Origin: Hyphomicrobiaceae bacterium
GTDB taxonomy: Bacteria; Pseudomonadota; Alphaproteobacteria; Rhizobiales; Hyphomicrobiaceae
Direction: 5' to 3'
Assembly: GCA_025350265.1 (NCBI GenBank)
Contig: JANXYD010000228.1
Span: forward strand, 1-34,213
Length of the DNA: 34,213 nucleotides
Shown: positions 18,906 through 27,747 of the stretch, piece after piece
Layout of the letters: each line of letters opens with the position of its first letter
Position numbering within the stretch: position 1 is the first letter of the stretch
Notes under the pieces: model-generated
The model's input: only the letters and a program-made list of their open reading frames with translations
Told to the model about the DNA's origin: nothing
The model's database searches: none
Translations under genes and position numbers: made by a program

Positions 18906-19319
18906 TCATGCTGGCCCCCGGAGGTTCGTATCGGTGATGCTGGCGTCGCCGTTGCGGCACGGGTCGGCGACGGCTATGCAACGGTAACGGCTGGCGATTT
19001 GCCGGCACGTCACCTTGGCGTCCCGTGCCACGGCCCAGTGTGCGTAGGGTGTGCCGAGGCGCGGGTCGCGTTCGACCTTGTGCCTCCACGCCTTGCGGGC
19101 TTGCCCTGCCGCCGTGAATTGGAAGTAGCCGGGTTTGCCGGTGGCAATGACGCTCGATGCCGTACAGGACGCGGCTGATACCGGTGCGGGGTTGGCGACC
19201 ATGACGATCAACGCACCACCAAGTGCCGCAGCCGCGCGGAGGCGACCGAACTCTAACACATGTCTCGCCACACAATCCCCCCGAAACCCAAACATACCAG
19301 CCCACCCAGAAGACGACAT
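18906..19319 (-). CDS. Small exported hypothetical protein
   Basis: MSSSGWAGMFGFRGDCVARHVLEFGRLRAAAALGGALIVMVANPAPVSAASCTASSVIATGKPGYFQFTAAGQARKAWRHKVERDPRLGTPYAHWAVARDAKVTCRQIASRYRCIAVADPC; signal peptide and several Cys. Confidence 0.6.
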   Translation of the reverse strand: MSSSGWAGMFGFRGDCVARHVLEFGRLRAAAALGGALIVMVANPAPVSAASCTASSVIATGKPGYFQFTAAGQARKAWRHKVERDPRLGTPYAHWAVARDAKVTCRQIASRYRCIAVADPCRNGDASITDTNLRGPA

Positions 19320-19374
19320 AGCATGGTCCCGCTTTCCAGCGCGAGCCCAGCTTAAGCCGGTTTTGAGGCGACCG

Positions 19375-20121
19375 CTACCGGCTGTGCGGCAGACGCCGCG
19401 AAAACAGCGCCAGCACGCGTTCCCAATGCCGTTCGGCGGCCGCCTTGTTGAACGCCGGACGCTGCGGAAACGCAAAGCCGTGCTCGGCACCCGGATAGAG
19501 TTCGACCTCCGCATTGATTTTCGCGGCGGCCAGCGCCGCGCGAAACGGCGCGACCAGTTCGAGGGGCACATGACTATCGTGCTCGGCAAAAGCCACATAA
19601 AGTTCGCCGCGCACTTTCGCTGCAGCCAGATGCGGACTGTCAACCTTGTCGGTGAGGAGACGCGTGCCGTAGATTGAGACAACCGCTGCGACGCGGCCCG
19701 GATATCGGGCGGCCGCGCTGATCGCATATTGCCCGCTCATGCAATAGCCGATGCACCCGATTGGACCCGGCGAGGCAGCCAAATCGTGCGCGGCGAACGC
19801 CAGGAGCGCATCCGTGTCATCCATCACCAGCGCGATCGACAGGGTCTCCATCAGTTCGAACATGCGCTTGCGTGTTTCAGTTCCTGCCGCGCCGATGAAC
19901 ACACCCAGTTCTTGCACGTTCTGCCGATAATAGAGGTTGGGCAACATCACGTAGTATCCGACTGTCGCCAGCCGTCGCGCCATGTCGCGCAGCTCTTCGC
20001 GGATCCCCGGTGCGTCCATGAAAAACAGGACCACCGGATGCGGCCCGTCGCGCTCCGGATGGCAGATGAACGTGCTCATCTGGCCGGCGGCCGTCGCAAT
20101 TTCGATCTGCCGTTCGATCAT
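19375..20121 (-). CDS. Dienelactone hydrolase family protein
   Basis: VVLFFMDAPGIREELRDMARRLATVGYYVMLPNLYYR...PIGCIGYCMSGQYAISAAARYPGRVAAVVSIYG...AEHDSHVP...YPGAEHGFAFPQRPAFNKAAAERHWERVLALF; DLH family with a GYCMSG nucleophile elbow. Confidence 0.9.
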   Translation of the reverse strand: MIERQIEIATAAGQMSTFICHPERDGPHPVVLFFMDAPGIREELRDMARRLATVGYYVMLPNLYYRQNVQELGVFIGAAGTETRKRMFELMETLSIALVMDDTDALLAFAAHDLAASPGPIGCIGYCMSGQYAISAAARYPGRVAAVVSIYGTRLLTDKVDSPHLAAAKVRGELYVAFAEHDSHVPLELVAPFRAALAAAKINAEVELYPGAEHGFAFPQRPAFNKAAAERHWERVLALFSRRLPHSR

Positions 20122-20236
20122 AATCGTGGTCCTTGGCGATGGCTGCCGGTAGTTTGTGCGTGGCAGGAACTTGCCGATAGCGTAGACAACATCTCTACGT
20201 TGGCAAGCCTTGGTATTGTTGATGAGCGAAATCTAA

Positions 20237-20539
20237 ATGAGCGAAAATGCAAACCCGGCGGAAACAACCGCAAGCGCTTTCATCGTCGAACTGGCGCTGA
20301 GCAAGCGTGAATTTGAAGTGCCGGCCGATAAATCCATCTTGTCGGTGCTGGTGGCGGCTAATATACCCGTCGCGTTCGCTTGCGAGCAGGGCATTTGCGG
20401 CACCTGCGAAACCGTGGTGCTCGAGGGCGTGCCTGACCACCGCGACAGCTATCTCACGGACGCCGAACGCGCCTCCAACGATACCGTGATGATCTGTTGC
20501 TCGCGCGCTAAGTCGGCTCGGCTGGTGCTGGAGATTTGA
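20237..20539 (+). CDS. Stand-alone plant-type [2Fe-2S] ferredoxin, resembling the C-terminal domain of VanB-type oxygenase reductases
   Basis: KSILSVLVAANIPVAFACEQGICGTCETVVLEGVPDHRDSYLTDAERASNDTVMICCSRAKSARLVLEI: Cys pattern CEQGICGTC...C with the DHRDSYLT.AER motif of Rieske oxygenase reductases. Confidence 0.9.
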   Translation: MSENANPAETTASAFIVELALSKREFEVPADKSILSVLVAANIPVAFACEQGICGTCETVVLEGVPDHRDSYLTDAERASNDTVMICCSRAKSARLVLEI

Positions 20540-20716
20540 AGGCTACGATCAAAAAACCGATCGGGTTTGAATGCACAAGCGAGTTTGATTCGAATGCTTC
20601 GACCTCGATGATATGGCGCGCGCGGCCGTGGTGCTGATGCTCAGGGATTTCACAAAGCTTGTTCATTTTCGAAATTGTTGCGATAACGCCCGCATCGATT
20701 TCGGCGGAGCGCGAAG

Positions 20717-21598
20717 ATGCAGGAAAAGCTGACTTTCTCGTCTGATGGCCTCAAACTTTCAGGCGTACTGCATCTGCCGGACAGGCGCCCTGCAACAGGT
20801 CGCCTGCCGGCTTTTCTCGTGTTGCACGGCTTTGTTGGGTCAAAGGATGAGTCGCATGCCGAGATCCAGGCGCGCATGCTCGAAGACATGGGGTACGCGG
20901 CGTTCCGCTTTGACATGCGCTGCTGTGGCGAGAGCGAAGGCGAGCGCGGGCAGGTGCGCTGCTTCGATCAGGTGGCTGACACCAAGAACGCACTGACGTT
21001 CCTTGCAGGCCGTGCTGAGATCGACCCGTTGCGTATCGGCGTCATCGGACACAGTTTCGGCGCGGCCGTCTCCCTCTACACCGCCGGTGTCGACGCGCGC
21101 ATCGCTTGCGTCATCTCCTCGTGTGGCTGGGGGCACGGCGAGCGTAAATTCCGTGGCCAGCACCCGACGCCCGAGGCTTGGGCCAAGTTCACCGGGCTGC
21201 TGGAAAAGGGGCGTCAACACAAGCGTGAGACCGGCAAGAGTTTGTGGATGTCGCGCTTCGATGCCGTGCCGATCCCGGACGCACTGCGCAAGAACCTGTC
21301 GCCACAGGCGCTGATGGAAATTCCGACCGAGACAGCGCAGAGCATGTACGATTTCCGCGCCGAAGATGTGGTCGCCAACATTGCGCCGCGCCCCCTGCTG
21401 CTGTTGCACACGGCCGACGACAGCATTACGCCCAGCGAGCAGTCGTTGAGGCTGTTTGAGAAAGCTGGCCAGCCGACCGAATTGATGCTGATCACCGGCA
21501 CCTCGCACTTCCCGCTGGCACCCGCCGACGCCCCGCGGACGAAGTTGATGATCAAGGGGTGGCTGGACAAATTCTTTCCCGTCGCATCCGGAGCGTGA
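20717..21598 (+). CDS. Alpha/beta hydrolase
   Basis: LPAFLVLHGFVGSKDESHAEIQARMLEDMGYAAFRFDMRCCGESEGERG...RIGVIGHSFGAAVSLYTA (GHSFG nucleophile elbow)...LLLLHTADDSITPSEQSLRLFEKAGQPTELMLITGTSHF. Confidence 0.92.
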   Translation: MQEKLTFSSDGLKLSGVLHLPDRRPATGRLPAFLVLHGFVGSKDESHAEIQARMLEDMGYAAFRFDMRCCGESEGERGQVRCFDQVADTKNALTFLAGRAEIDPLRIGVIGHSFGAAVSLYTAGVDARIACVISSCGWGHGERKFRGQHPTPEAWAKFTGLLEKGRQHKRETGKSLWMSRFDAVPIPDALRKNLSPQALMEIPTETAQSMYDFRAEDVVANIAPRPLLLLHTADDSITPSEQSLRLFEKAGQPTELMLITGTSHFPLAPADAPRTKLMIKGWLDKFFPVASGA

Positions 21599-21602
21599 TG
21601 CA

Positions 21603-22655
21603 ATGCAGAATGCCGGGAAACCAAGGCCGATCGCCGTCGCTGACTTGACCGCGTTTGCGGCGCACCTGTTGGAAGCTGGTGGCTATACTGCCGATGCTGC
21701 CCGTCAGACTGCAGACTTGCTCGTTTGGGCCAATGCGCGCGGTGTCGACAGCCACGGCGTGCTGCGCATTCCGCGCTATCTCGAGATGGTGCAACTCGGC
21801 CAGTTGAACGGAAAAGCCGAGCCGAAGATTGTCTCCGAATTCGGCGCTACCGCCGTACTCGACGGCAACCTCTGCGCTGGTGCCGTCGGCATGAACCTGG
21901 CGATGGCGCGCGCCATCGCAGCGGCCGGTACCTTCGGCATCGGCTGGTGTTCGGCGCGCAACATCACGCACGCTGGCGCCGTCGGCTACTTTGCCGAAGC
22001 AGCAACGCGCGCGGATCATATCGGCATCGTCATGACGGCGTCGAAACCGCTGATGAGTTACATCGGTGCTAAGGCCGAAGGCGTCTCGACCAATCCGATC
22101 GCCATTGCCGCGCCTATGGCAGATGGGCCGCCGATCGTATTGGATATGTCGACCTCGGCGGCGGCGCTCGGCAAGGTCATGGCGGCAAAAGACGCTGGGC
22201 GAAGCATTCCGGTTGGCTGGGGTGTCGACGCCAGCGGAGCCGACACGACCGATCCGAAGGCTGTGAAGTTCCTCCTGCCAATGGCAGGCGCAAAAGGTGC
22301 GGGCCTGTCGCTGATGATCGAAGTGCTGAGCAGTGTGCTCGTCGCCAATCCGCTTATCTCGACAGCGCTCGCAGGCTCTGCCAAAGGTTCGTTCAATGGC
22401 CTAGCCATCGCGCTCAACATCAAAGCGTTTGGTGACGTCGCGACGTTCCAACGCGGCATGACCGAACTTGCCGCCGCCATCAAAGCCCTGCCGCGAGCGG
22501 CGGGTGTTGCCGAGATTTTGCTGCCCGGCGAGCGTGGCTATAGTGCCGCAAACGCCGCAGCACGCACCGGCATCACGCTCGAAGTTGCAACGGCGCGCAA
22601 GCTTATGGAGTTGGCTCAGAGGCTGCGAGTAGCGGTGCCGACAGAGTTGGGGTGA
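21603..22655 (+). CDS. Ldh family oxidoreductase (malate / L-lactate / ureidoglycolate / sulfolactate dehydrogenase superfamily)
   Basis: VWANARGVDSHGVLRIPRYLEMVQLGQLNGKAEPKIVSEFGATAVLDGN...STNPIAIAAPMADGPPIVLDMSTSAAALGKVMAAKDAGRSIPVGWGVDASG...GAKGAGLSLMIEVLSSVL. Confidence 0.93.
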   Translation: MQNAGKPRPIAVADLTAFAAHLLEAGGYTADAARQTADLLVWANARGVDSHGVLRIPRYLEMVQLGQLNGKAEPKIVSEFGATAVLDGNLCAGAVGMNLAMARAIAAAGTFGIGWCSARNITHAGAVGYFAEAATRADHIGIVMTASKPLMSYIGAKAEGVSTNPIAIAAPMADGPPIVLDMSTSAAALGKVMAAKDAGRSIPVGWGVDASGADTTDPKAVKFLLPMAGAKGAGLSLMIEVLSSVLVANPLISTALAGSAKGSFNGLAIALNIKAFGDVATFQRGMTELAAAIKALPRAAGVAEILLPGERGYSAANAAARTGITLEVATARKLMELAQRLRVAVPTELG

Positions 22656-22759
22656 GGTGGTTCTGCGTCGTCGCGCCTGGGCCTGATGCAGAGTATTGGC
22701 CCAAGCGTTTACCGGTCGAACTCTCACGTCTCATATCCGCAGGTCAAAAACCCCGCGTC

Positions 22760-23662
22760 TTATCCAACCTTCGCAAACGGAAAATGGTGCTCGCGCCATT
22801 CGAGGGGGGCGGGCGTGCCCCAGACGTTCATGGAGCGGACGTTGCCGGGGCGGGCGAGATTGGTGATGACGTTGGGGGTGAAGCCGGCTTCGTCAGCGAT
22901 CAGCGCCATGGCGCCCGAGCACTCGACCATCGCGCCGCTGGCGTCGGTGTAATAGGCATATGTGTTGTCGCCAGGACGATGGCGGCCTGGACCCCATAGC
23001 ATCTGTTTATCGGCCTGATCGAGCAAGTCGCCGAGCTTCAGATATGACGTGAAGTCAGATACTTCGAACGAGTAGTGATGCAACCCGACGATGCCTTTGA
23101 CGACGCCGAGAATATGATGCTGCCGGTTGCCGCCGTACATCCAACTCAGGCCGTCGTTGACCATCCGTTCGGACAAGCGCATTCCGCCGATGCGTTCGAG
23201 CTGCATACGCGTTGCGGCAGGATCGGGCGAAATGAGATTAAGGTGATCCATGCGATTGGGGCCGACGCCCGTTGTCGCGCGACGGCGCCCGTAGAGCTGG
23301 TCCTTGATCGGCGTGTGGATCTCGAAGCGCAGGCCTTCGGGTGTCGTGAAGGTTACCGCCTCGGCGATGCAGGCAAGGCTTGGCTTGGTGGTTTCGATGC
23401 GGCAGCCCGCGCTATCGACGCGCTTGGCCGCTTCGCGGACCGCTTCAATCGTCAATGCCTCGAGGCCGATGCTGTGCGTGGAATTCTCCGACGCGTGGTG
23501 GAGGACAAGTTCGGCGGCGCGCCCGTTCGAGCTGAGCCAGGTCTGATCCAAGCCCTGATGCGTCACATGGAGACCGAGGATCTCGGTTGCGTCCTTGACG
23601 ACCGCTGCAACATCCACCGTGTTGATCTCAATGTGACCGATCGCGTGCACAAGAAAGGTCAT
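22760..23662 (-). CDS. VOC family protein / type I extradiol dioxygenase-like
   Basis: Two-domain VOC protein with candidate metal ligands in MDHLNLISP, GLHHYSFEVSDF and MVECSGAMAL. Confidence 0.85.
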   Translation of the reverse strand: MTFLVHAIGHIEINTVDVAAVVKDATEILGLHVTHQGLDQTWLSSNGRAAELVLHHASENSTHSIGLEALTIEAVREAAKRVDSAGCRIETTKPSLACIAEAVTFTTPEGLRFEIHTPIKDQLYGRRRATTGVGPNRMDHLNLISPDPAATRMQLERIGGMRLSERMVNDGLSWMYGGNRQHHILGVVKGIVGLHHYSFEVSDFTSYLKLGDLLDQADKQMLWGPGRHRPGDNTYAYYTDASGAMVECSGAMALIADEAGFTPNVITNLARPGNVRSMNVWGTPAPLEWREHHFPFAKVG

Positions 23663-23732
23663 AGACGTTCCCGTTGTCGGATTGAAAGTGTCATCTCAAT
23701 TAGATCATGAGACATCTTCACTCAAGCATTTT

Positions 23733-23756
23733 CGACAATCGTGTCGTTTTCGAAAA
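23733..23756. promoter_or_regulatory. Candidate operator palindromes in the VOC/GntR divergent region
   Basis: CGACA-ATCG-TGTCG (23733-23746) abutting TTTTCGAAAA (23747-23756), between divergently transcribed VOC and GntR genes. Confidence 0.4.
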
Positions 23757-23791
23757 TACTTGGCAGCCGCGTCACGTATTGTTATTCAAGG

Positions 23792-24490
23792 ATGATGATG
23801 ACCTTGGCCCTCGCATCGCCACCGGAAAAGGCGCGCACACTTGCTGGTGACGTTCTGCACCGGTTGCGCGCCGACATTGTCACGTGCCGGTTGAAGCCGG
23901 GTTCTGCACTGAAATTCGAACACTTAAAGGACGCCTATGGCGCGAGCTTCGGCACTCTCAGGGAAGCGCTGACGGCGCTCGCTGCTGACGGACTGGTGGT
24001 GTCCGAGGAGCAGCGCGGGTTTCGCGTCGCACCAGTATCTCGCGCTGATCTTGTCGACCTCACAGAAGCGCGCGTTCTGATCGAGCGGCAACTGATCACG
24101 CTTTCAATCCAGAACGGGGGCGACGATTGGGAAGTATCGACAGCTGCGTGCCTGCATCGCATGGCGCTCGCAGCGGAGCGCGTGTCCGGCAACGTCGTAT
24201 TGAATGAGACTTGGAAAACCGCCCATGCGCAGTTTCACGAGGCGCTCGTCGCGGCCAGCGGTTCACCGATCCTGCTCGGTATGCGGGCCACATTGTTCAA
24301 GCGCGCCGAGCGCTATCGCAGCCTGTCGTCGCTTGTTCGCAAAATCAAGCGGAGCAAAATTGACGAGCATCGCCTGATCATGGAAGCAGCGTTTTCGCGC
24401 CAGATCCAGAAGACACAAGGCTTACTCGAAGACCACATGCGGGCGACTACCGCCAACGTGCTTGCGCACGCTGCGGGTATCGTGCGTTGA
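23792..24490 (+). CDS. GntR family transcriptional regulator (FCD/FadR-like)
   Basis: LAGDVLHRLRADIVTCRLKPGSALKFEHLKDAYGASFGTLREALTALAADGLVVSEEQRGFRVAPVSRADLVDLTEARVLIE; winged helix plus FCD-type C-terminus. Confidence 0.93.
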   Translation: MMMTLALASPPEKARTLAGDVLHRLRADIVTCRLKPGSALKFEHLKDAYGASFGTLREALTALAADGLVVSEEQRGFRVAPVSRADLVDLTEARVLIERQLITLSIQNGGDDWEVSTAACLHRMALAAERVSGNVVLNETWKTAHAQFHEALVAASGSPILLGMRATLFKRAERYRSLSSLVRKIKRSKIDEHRLIMEAAFSRQIQKTQGLLEDHMRATTANVLAHAAGIVR

Positions 24491-24503
24491 AATCGACAGG
24501 CTC

Positions 24504-24540
24504 GGGTCGTTCCGGTTCTAGCTGAATAGCGGAGCGACCC
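24504..24540 (+). terminator. Hairpin downstream of gntR (candidate terminator or leader)
   Basis: GGGTCGTTCCG-gttctagctgaatag-CGGAGCGACCC (11-bp stem with one G-U), followed by ttgcactttgtttt. Confidence 0.5.
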
Positions 24541-24633
24541 TTGCACTTTGTTTTGTCGTGCTTCTTATCACAAAACCGCTCACACTTTATCCGGAAGCAC
24601 TCTGATACGTCGCATCAATTTGGGGGAACGGAC

Positions 24634-25620
24634 ATGGCTGCAAAAATCTCGCGGCGAGAAGCGATTGCAGCGGGACTGGCAGCCTCCGCGCTGCCGCGTG
24701 CCAGCGCGCGCGCCGACACGTGGCCTTCACACACGATCACACTGGTCCATGGCTTCGGCGCGGGTGGCAACGCGGACGTCGTTGCGCGGTTGATCGCTGC
24801 GAACCTGTCGACGCGCATCGGCCAGGCAGTCATCGTCGAGCCCAAGCCTGGCGCTGGCGGACGCATCGCGGCCGTCCACACCGCAAAGGCTGCTGCGGAT
24901 GGCTATACGCTGGCAATTCTGCCGGGCGGCCACGCCATCGCGCCTGCAATTTATGACGGATTGCCGTATGACACGGTCAATGATTTCAGCTTCATCGGCA
25001 TGGCGACGGAGTTTCCATTCCTGCTCGTCACCTATGCCGATCACGCCGTCAAATCGCTGCGGGATCTGCTCGACAAAGCGGCGGCTTCCGCGGTGCCGAT
25101 GACCTACGGCTCGGCTGGCAACGGAACGGGTCAGCACATGGCAGGCGCGTTGTTTGCGAGCATGGCCGGTGTGAAGTTGCAGCACGTGCCGTTCAAGGGC
25201 GGGGCGCAAGGTGCTACGGATTTGCTCGGTAAGCACATTGATTTCATGTTCGAGACACCGACGTTGTTGCTGGAACTCGTCAAAAGCGGACAATTGCGCG
25301 CGCTGGCGGTCACCGGTTCCACGCGTTTTTTTGCGTTGCCTGAGGTGCCAGCCATTGCCGAAGCAGTGCCCGGTTATGAGACGACGTCATGGCTCGGCCT
25401 CGCTGCGCCGCCGAAGCTGCCGGCCGAGATCGTGTCGCGCTTGAACACCGAATTACGCGCCATTCTCGCGGACAAGACCGTCGAGGATCGGATGCGCCAG
25501 CTTGGCAACGTACCGACCGCGACAAGCCCGGAAGCCTTCAAGGCGCGCGTCAGCTCGGATGTGGCAAAGTGGACCAAGATCGCCGAGGATGCCGGCATCA
25601 AGCGCGCGGTTGCACAGTGA
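24634..25620 (+). CDS. Tripartite tricarboxylate transporter (Bug/TctC) substrate-binding protein
   Basis: SRREAIAAGLAASALPRASARA leader; SHTITLVHGFGAGGNADVVARLIAANLSTRIGQAVIVEPKPGAGGRIAAVHTAKAAADGYTLAILPGGHAIAPAIYDGLPYD...; canonical Bug family. Confidence 0.95.
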   Translation: MAAKISRREAIAAGLAASALPRASARADTWPSHTITLVHGFGAGGNADVVARLIAANLSTRIGQAVIVEPKPGAGGRIAAVHTAKAAADGYTLAILPGGHAIAPAIYDGLPYDTVNDFSFIGMATEFPFLLVTYADHAVKSLRDLLDKAAASAVPMTYGSAGNGTGQHMAGALFASMAGVKLQHVPFKGGAQGATDLLGKHIDFMFETPTLLLELVKSGQLRALAVTGSTRFFALPEVPAIAEAVPGYETTSWLGLAAPPKLPAEIVSRLNTELRAILADKTVEDRMRQLGNVPTATSPEAFKARVSSDVAKWTKIAEDAGIKRAVAQ

Positions 25621-25750
25621 ACTGAGGCGTGGCGACACGCTCAACCGGCGAGAGTATCAGCGAACCGAGCAGGTGCTCTGCCGCATCCATGCCGGGATCG
25701 CGCGAGGTAACTGCGCGATCCAAAACCTGGTCGCTGGCGTCTGGGCGTCA

Positions 25751-26413
25751 TCAATCAACCTTCGGCCCGGCTTTCTGGCCTGGCGTCACATCGACGGCCA
25801 TGGCCCGCCCGATAACTGCTGCTGCCTCCTTGCTGCACTCTTTCATGCACGGTTTGCGCGCCCAGAACTGCTTTTCTGAGACTTCGCGATCGTCATCATA
25901 AAAGCCGTCAGCATTCGGCATTTTGACCGCCGGCAGCGTCTTCTCGCTCAATTCGAAATTTGGATCCTTGACGATATCGTTGAGGCTGAGGAGATAGGCG
26001 GTCACGGCATAGAGATCGTCATCACTGAGGGACTGCGCGTTACCGAACGGCATGGCGCGCCTGACGTAGTCGAACACCGTCGTCGCATATGGCCAATACG
26101 AGCCGATGGTCTTGAACGGGCGATCGGCTTTAAGCGTCCCGTGCCCACCTGCCAGCTCCGGCCAGCGACCTTTGCCCTCGCCGAATTCGCCATGGCACGT
26201 CGCGCACTGCGTCTGAAAAATAGTCTCGCCTCTTGCGGCCGTTCCCTTGCCGACGGGAAGTCCTTTGCCATCGGGCCGCACAGCGATGTCCCAGGCTTTT
26301 ATTTCGGCCACCGTCGCTTCGCGACCAACACCGAGTTGCTGTGCGAGAACCGCACTGGCAGAGGCGGCCAGGACCAACGCGGCAACCGATGCGCGCTTAA
26401 GAAATCTCGACAT
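25751..26413 (-). CDS. soxD: SoxD-type cytochrome c subunit of sulfane dehydrogenase (single CXXCH)
   Basis: GETIFQTQCATCHGEFGEGKGRWPELAGGHGTL...FDYVRRAMPFGNAQSLSDDDLYAVTAYLLSLNDIV...VKMPNADGFYDDDREVSEKQFWARKPCMKEC; directly follows soxC and overlaps it. Confidence 0.9.
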   Translation of the reverse strand: MSRFLKRASVAALVLAASASAVLAQQLGVGREATVAEIKAWDIAVRPDGKGLPVGKGTAARGETIFQTQCATCHGEFGEGKGRWPELAGGHGTLKADRPFKTIGSYWPYATTVFDYVRRAMPFGNAQSLSDDDLYAVTAYLLSLNDIVKDPNFELSEKTLPAVKMPNADGFYDDDREVSEKQFWARKPCMKECSKEAAAVIGRAMAVDVTPGQKAGPKVD

Positions 26414-27707
26414 TTTCCGTCTCCCCGTTGCTGCGCACCAGCCACGTCTGAATGCCGTTGTTGTGATAAATGTTGTTAACGCCGCGTACTTTGCGCAGCT
26501 CGTTCTTGGTCGGCTGCACATAACCAGTCTCGTCGTGCGCGCGCGACTGGATCACCAGTTCTTGCCCTTGCCAGTCGAAGTCGACGTAAAAGCGCGTCAG
26601 CGACTTGTCGAGAACGAGACCATCGATGCGCGCCTCCTGCCAGTTGCGGCCGCCATCCATCGTGACGTCGACGCGGGTAACCTTGCCACGTCCTGACCAT
26701 GCGAGCCCCGAAAGTACGTTGCGGCCTTTGGCCAGCAGCGGTGCCTCGGGCGAGGGATTGGTGACGACGGACTTGGCGTCCATGATGAAGGAAAAACGGC
26801 GCGCGCGGCCGTCCGACATCAGGCTGGTATATTTCGATGTTTCTTCGTGGGTGTGCCAGGGCTGATCGCCGACCTCGATGCGGCGCAGCCATTTCACCCA
26901 CATGTTACCTTCCCAACCCGGCACGACGAGACGAACCGGATAGCCCTGCTCGGTGCGCAGCGCCTCACCATTCATCTTGAAGGCGATGAGACAATCGTTG
27001 AGTGCTTTGTCGAGCGGGATAGAGCGCGTCATCCCGGCCGCGTCGGCACCTTCCGCGAGCAGCCATTTGCCGTTGGGCTTGACGCCAGCCTCTTCGAGCA
27101 GAGCTTTCAGCGGCACCGCGGTGTACATGACGTTGTGCACCATGCCGTGCGTGAACTGGCAGCCGTTGAGCTGCGCGCCGCGCCATTCCATGCCCGAGTT
27201 CGCCGCACACTCCAGAAAGTGAATCCGATTGGTGCGCGGGAAACGCTTGAGATCATCCAGCGTGAAAATCAGCGGCTTGTTGACGAGGCCGTGGATCATC
27301 AACCGATAGTCGAGCGGCTTGATTTCGGCCGCGCCACCGTGATGGCGCTCGAAGCACAGGCCATTCGGGGTAATGATGCCATCGAGTTCGTGCAGCGGCG
27401 TAAAGTTGACGGAGCTCTCACGCGAGGCGGTCAACCACTCCACATCGCGGCGGACAACGTGCTTTTCGAATTTGGACGGTTTCCCATACGGATGCGCTGC
27501 CACGCCGTCCCCCAGTACCTTCGACCAATCGGGCACGTTCGGCGGCAGGTTCTTTGGATTGGCGACAGCGGCGCTTCCGGGCTTTTGCTGGGCGCTTGCG
27601 CGGCCAACACCGGTCATGGCCATGCCGCCCGCCAACGTCGACGTCATGAATTTGCGGCGACTGGTCGTTGTCACATCCGATCCAGGCTCACTCGGCGACT
27701 TCGTCAT
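26397..27707 (-). CDS. soxC: Sulfane dehydrogenase molybdopterin subunit SoxC
   Basis: Tat-type SRRKFMTSTLAGG leader; GLCFERHHGGAAEIKPLDYRLMIHGLVNKPLIFTLDDLKRFPRTNRIHFLECAANSGMEW...GYPVRLVVPGWEGNMWVKWLRRIEVGD; sulfite oxidase family in a sox context. Confidence 0.95.
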   Translation of the reverse strand: MTKSPSEPGSDVTTTSRRKFMTSTLAGGMAMTGVGRASAQQKPGSAAVANPKNLPPNVPDWSKVLGDGVAAHPYGKPSKFEKHVVRRDVEWLTASRESSVNFTPLHELDGIITPNGLCFERHHGGAAEIKPLDYRLMIHGLVNKPLIFTLDDLKRFPRTNRIHFLECAANSGMEWRGAQLNGCQFTHGMVHNVMYTAVPLKALLEEAGVKPNGKWLLAEGADAAGMTRSIPLDKALNDCLIAFKMNGEALRTEQGYPVRLVVPGWEGNMWVKWLRRIEVGDQPWHTHEETSKYTSLMSDGRARRFSFIMDAKSVVTNPSPEAPLLAKGRNVLSGLAWSGRGKVTRVDVTMDGGRNWQEARIDGLVLDKSLTRFYVDFDWQGQELVIQSRAHDETGYVQPTKNELRKVRGVNNIYHNNGIQTWLVRSNGETENVEIS

Positions 27708-27747
27708 GTGGTATCGCTCCCAAACAGAGTGCTCGCTTCAAGCCGGT

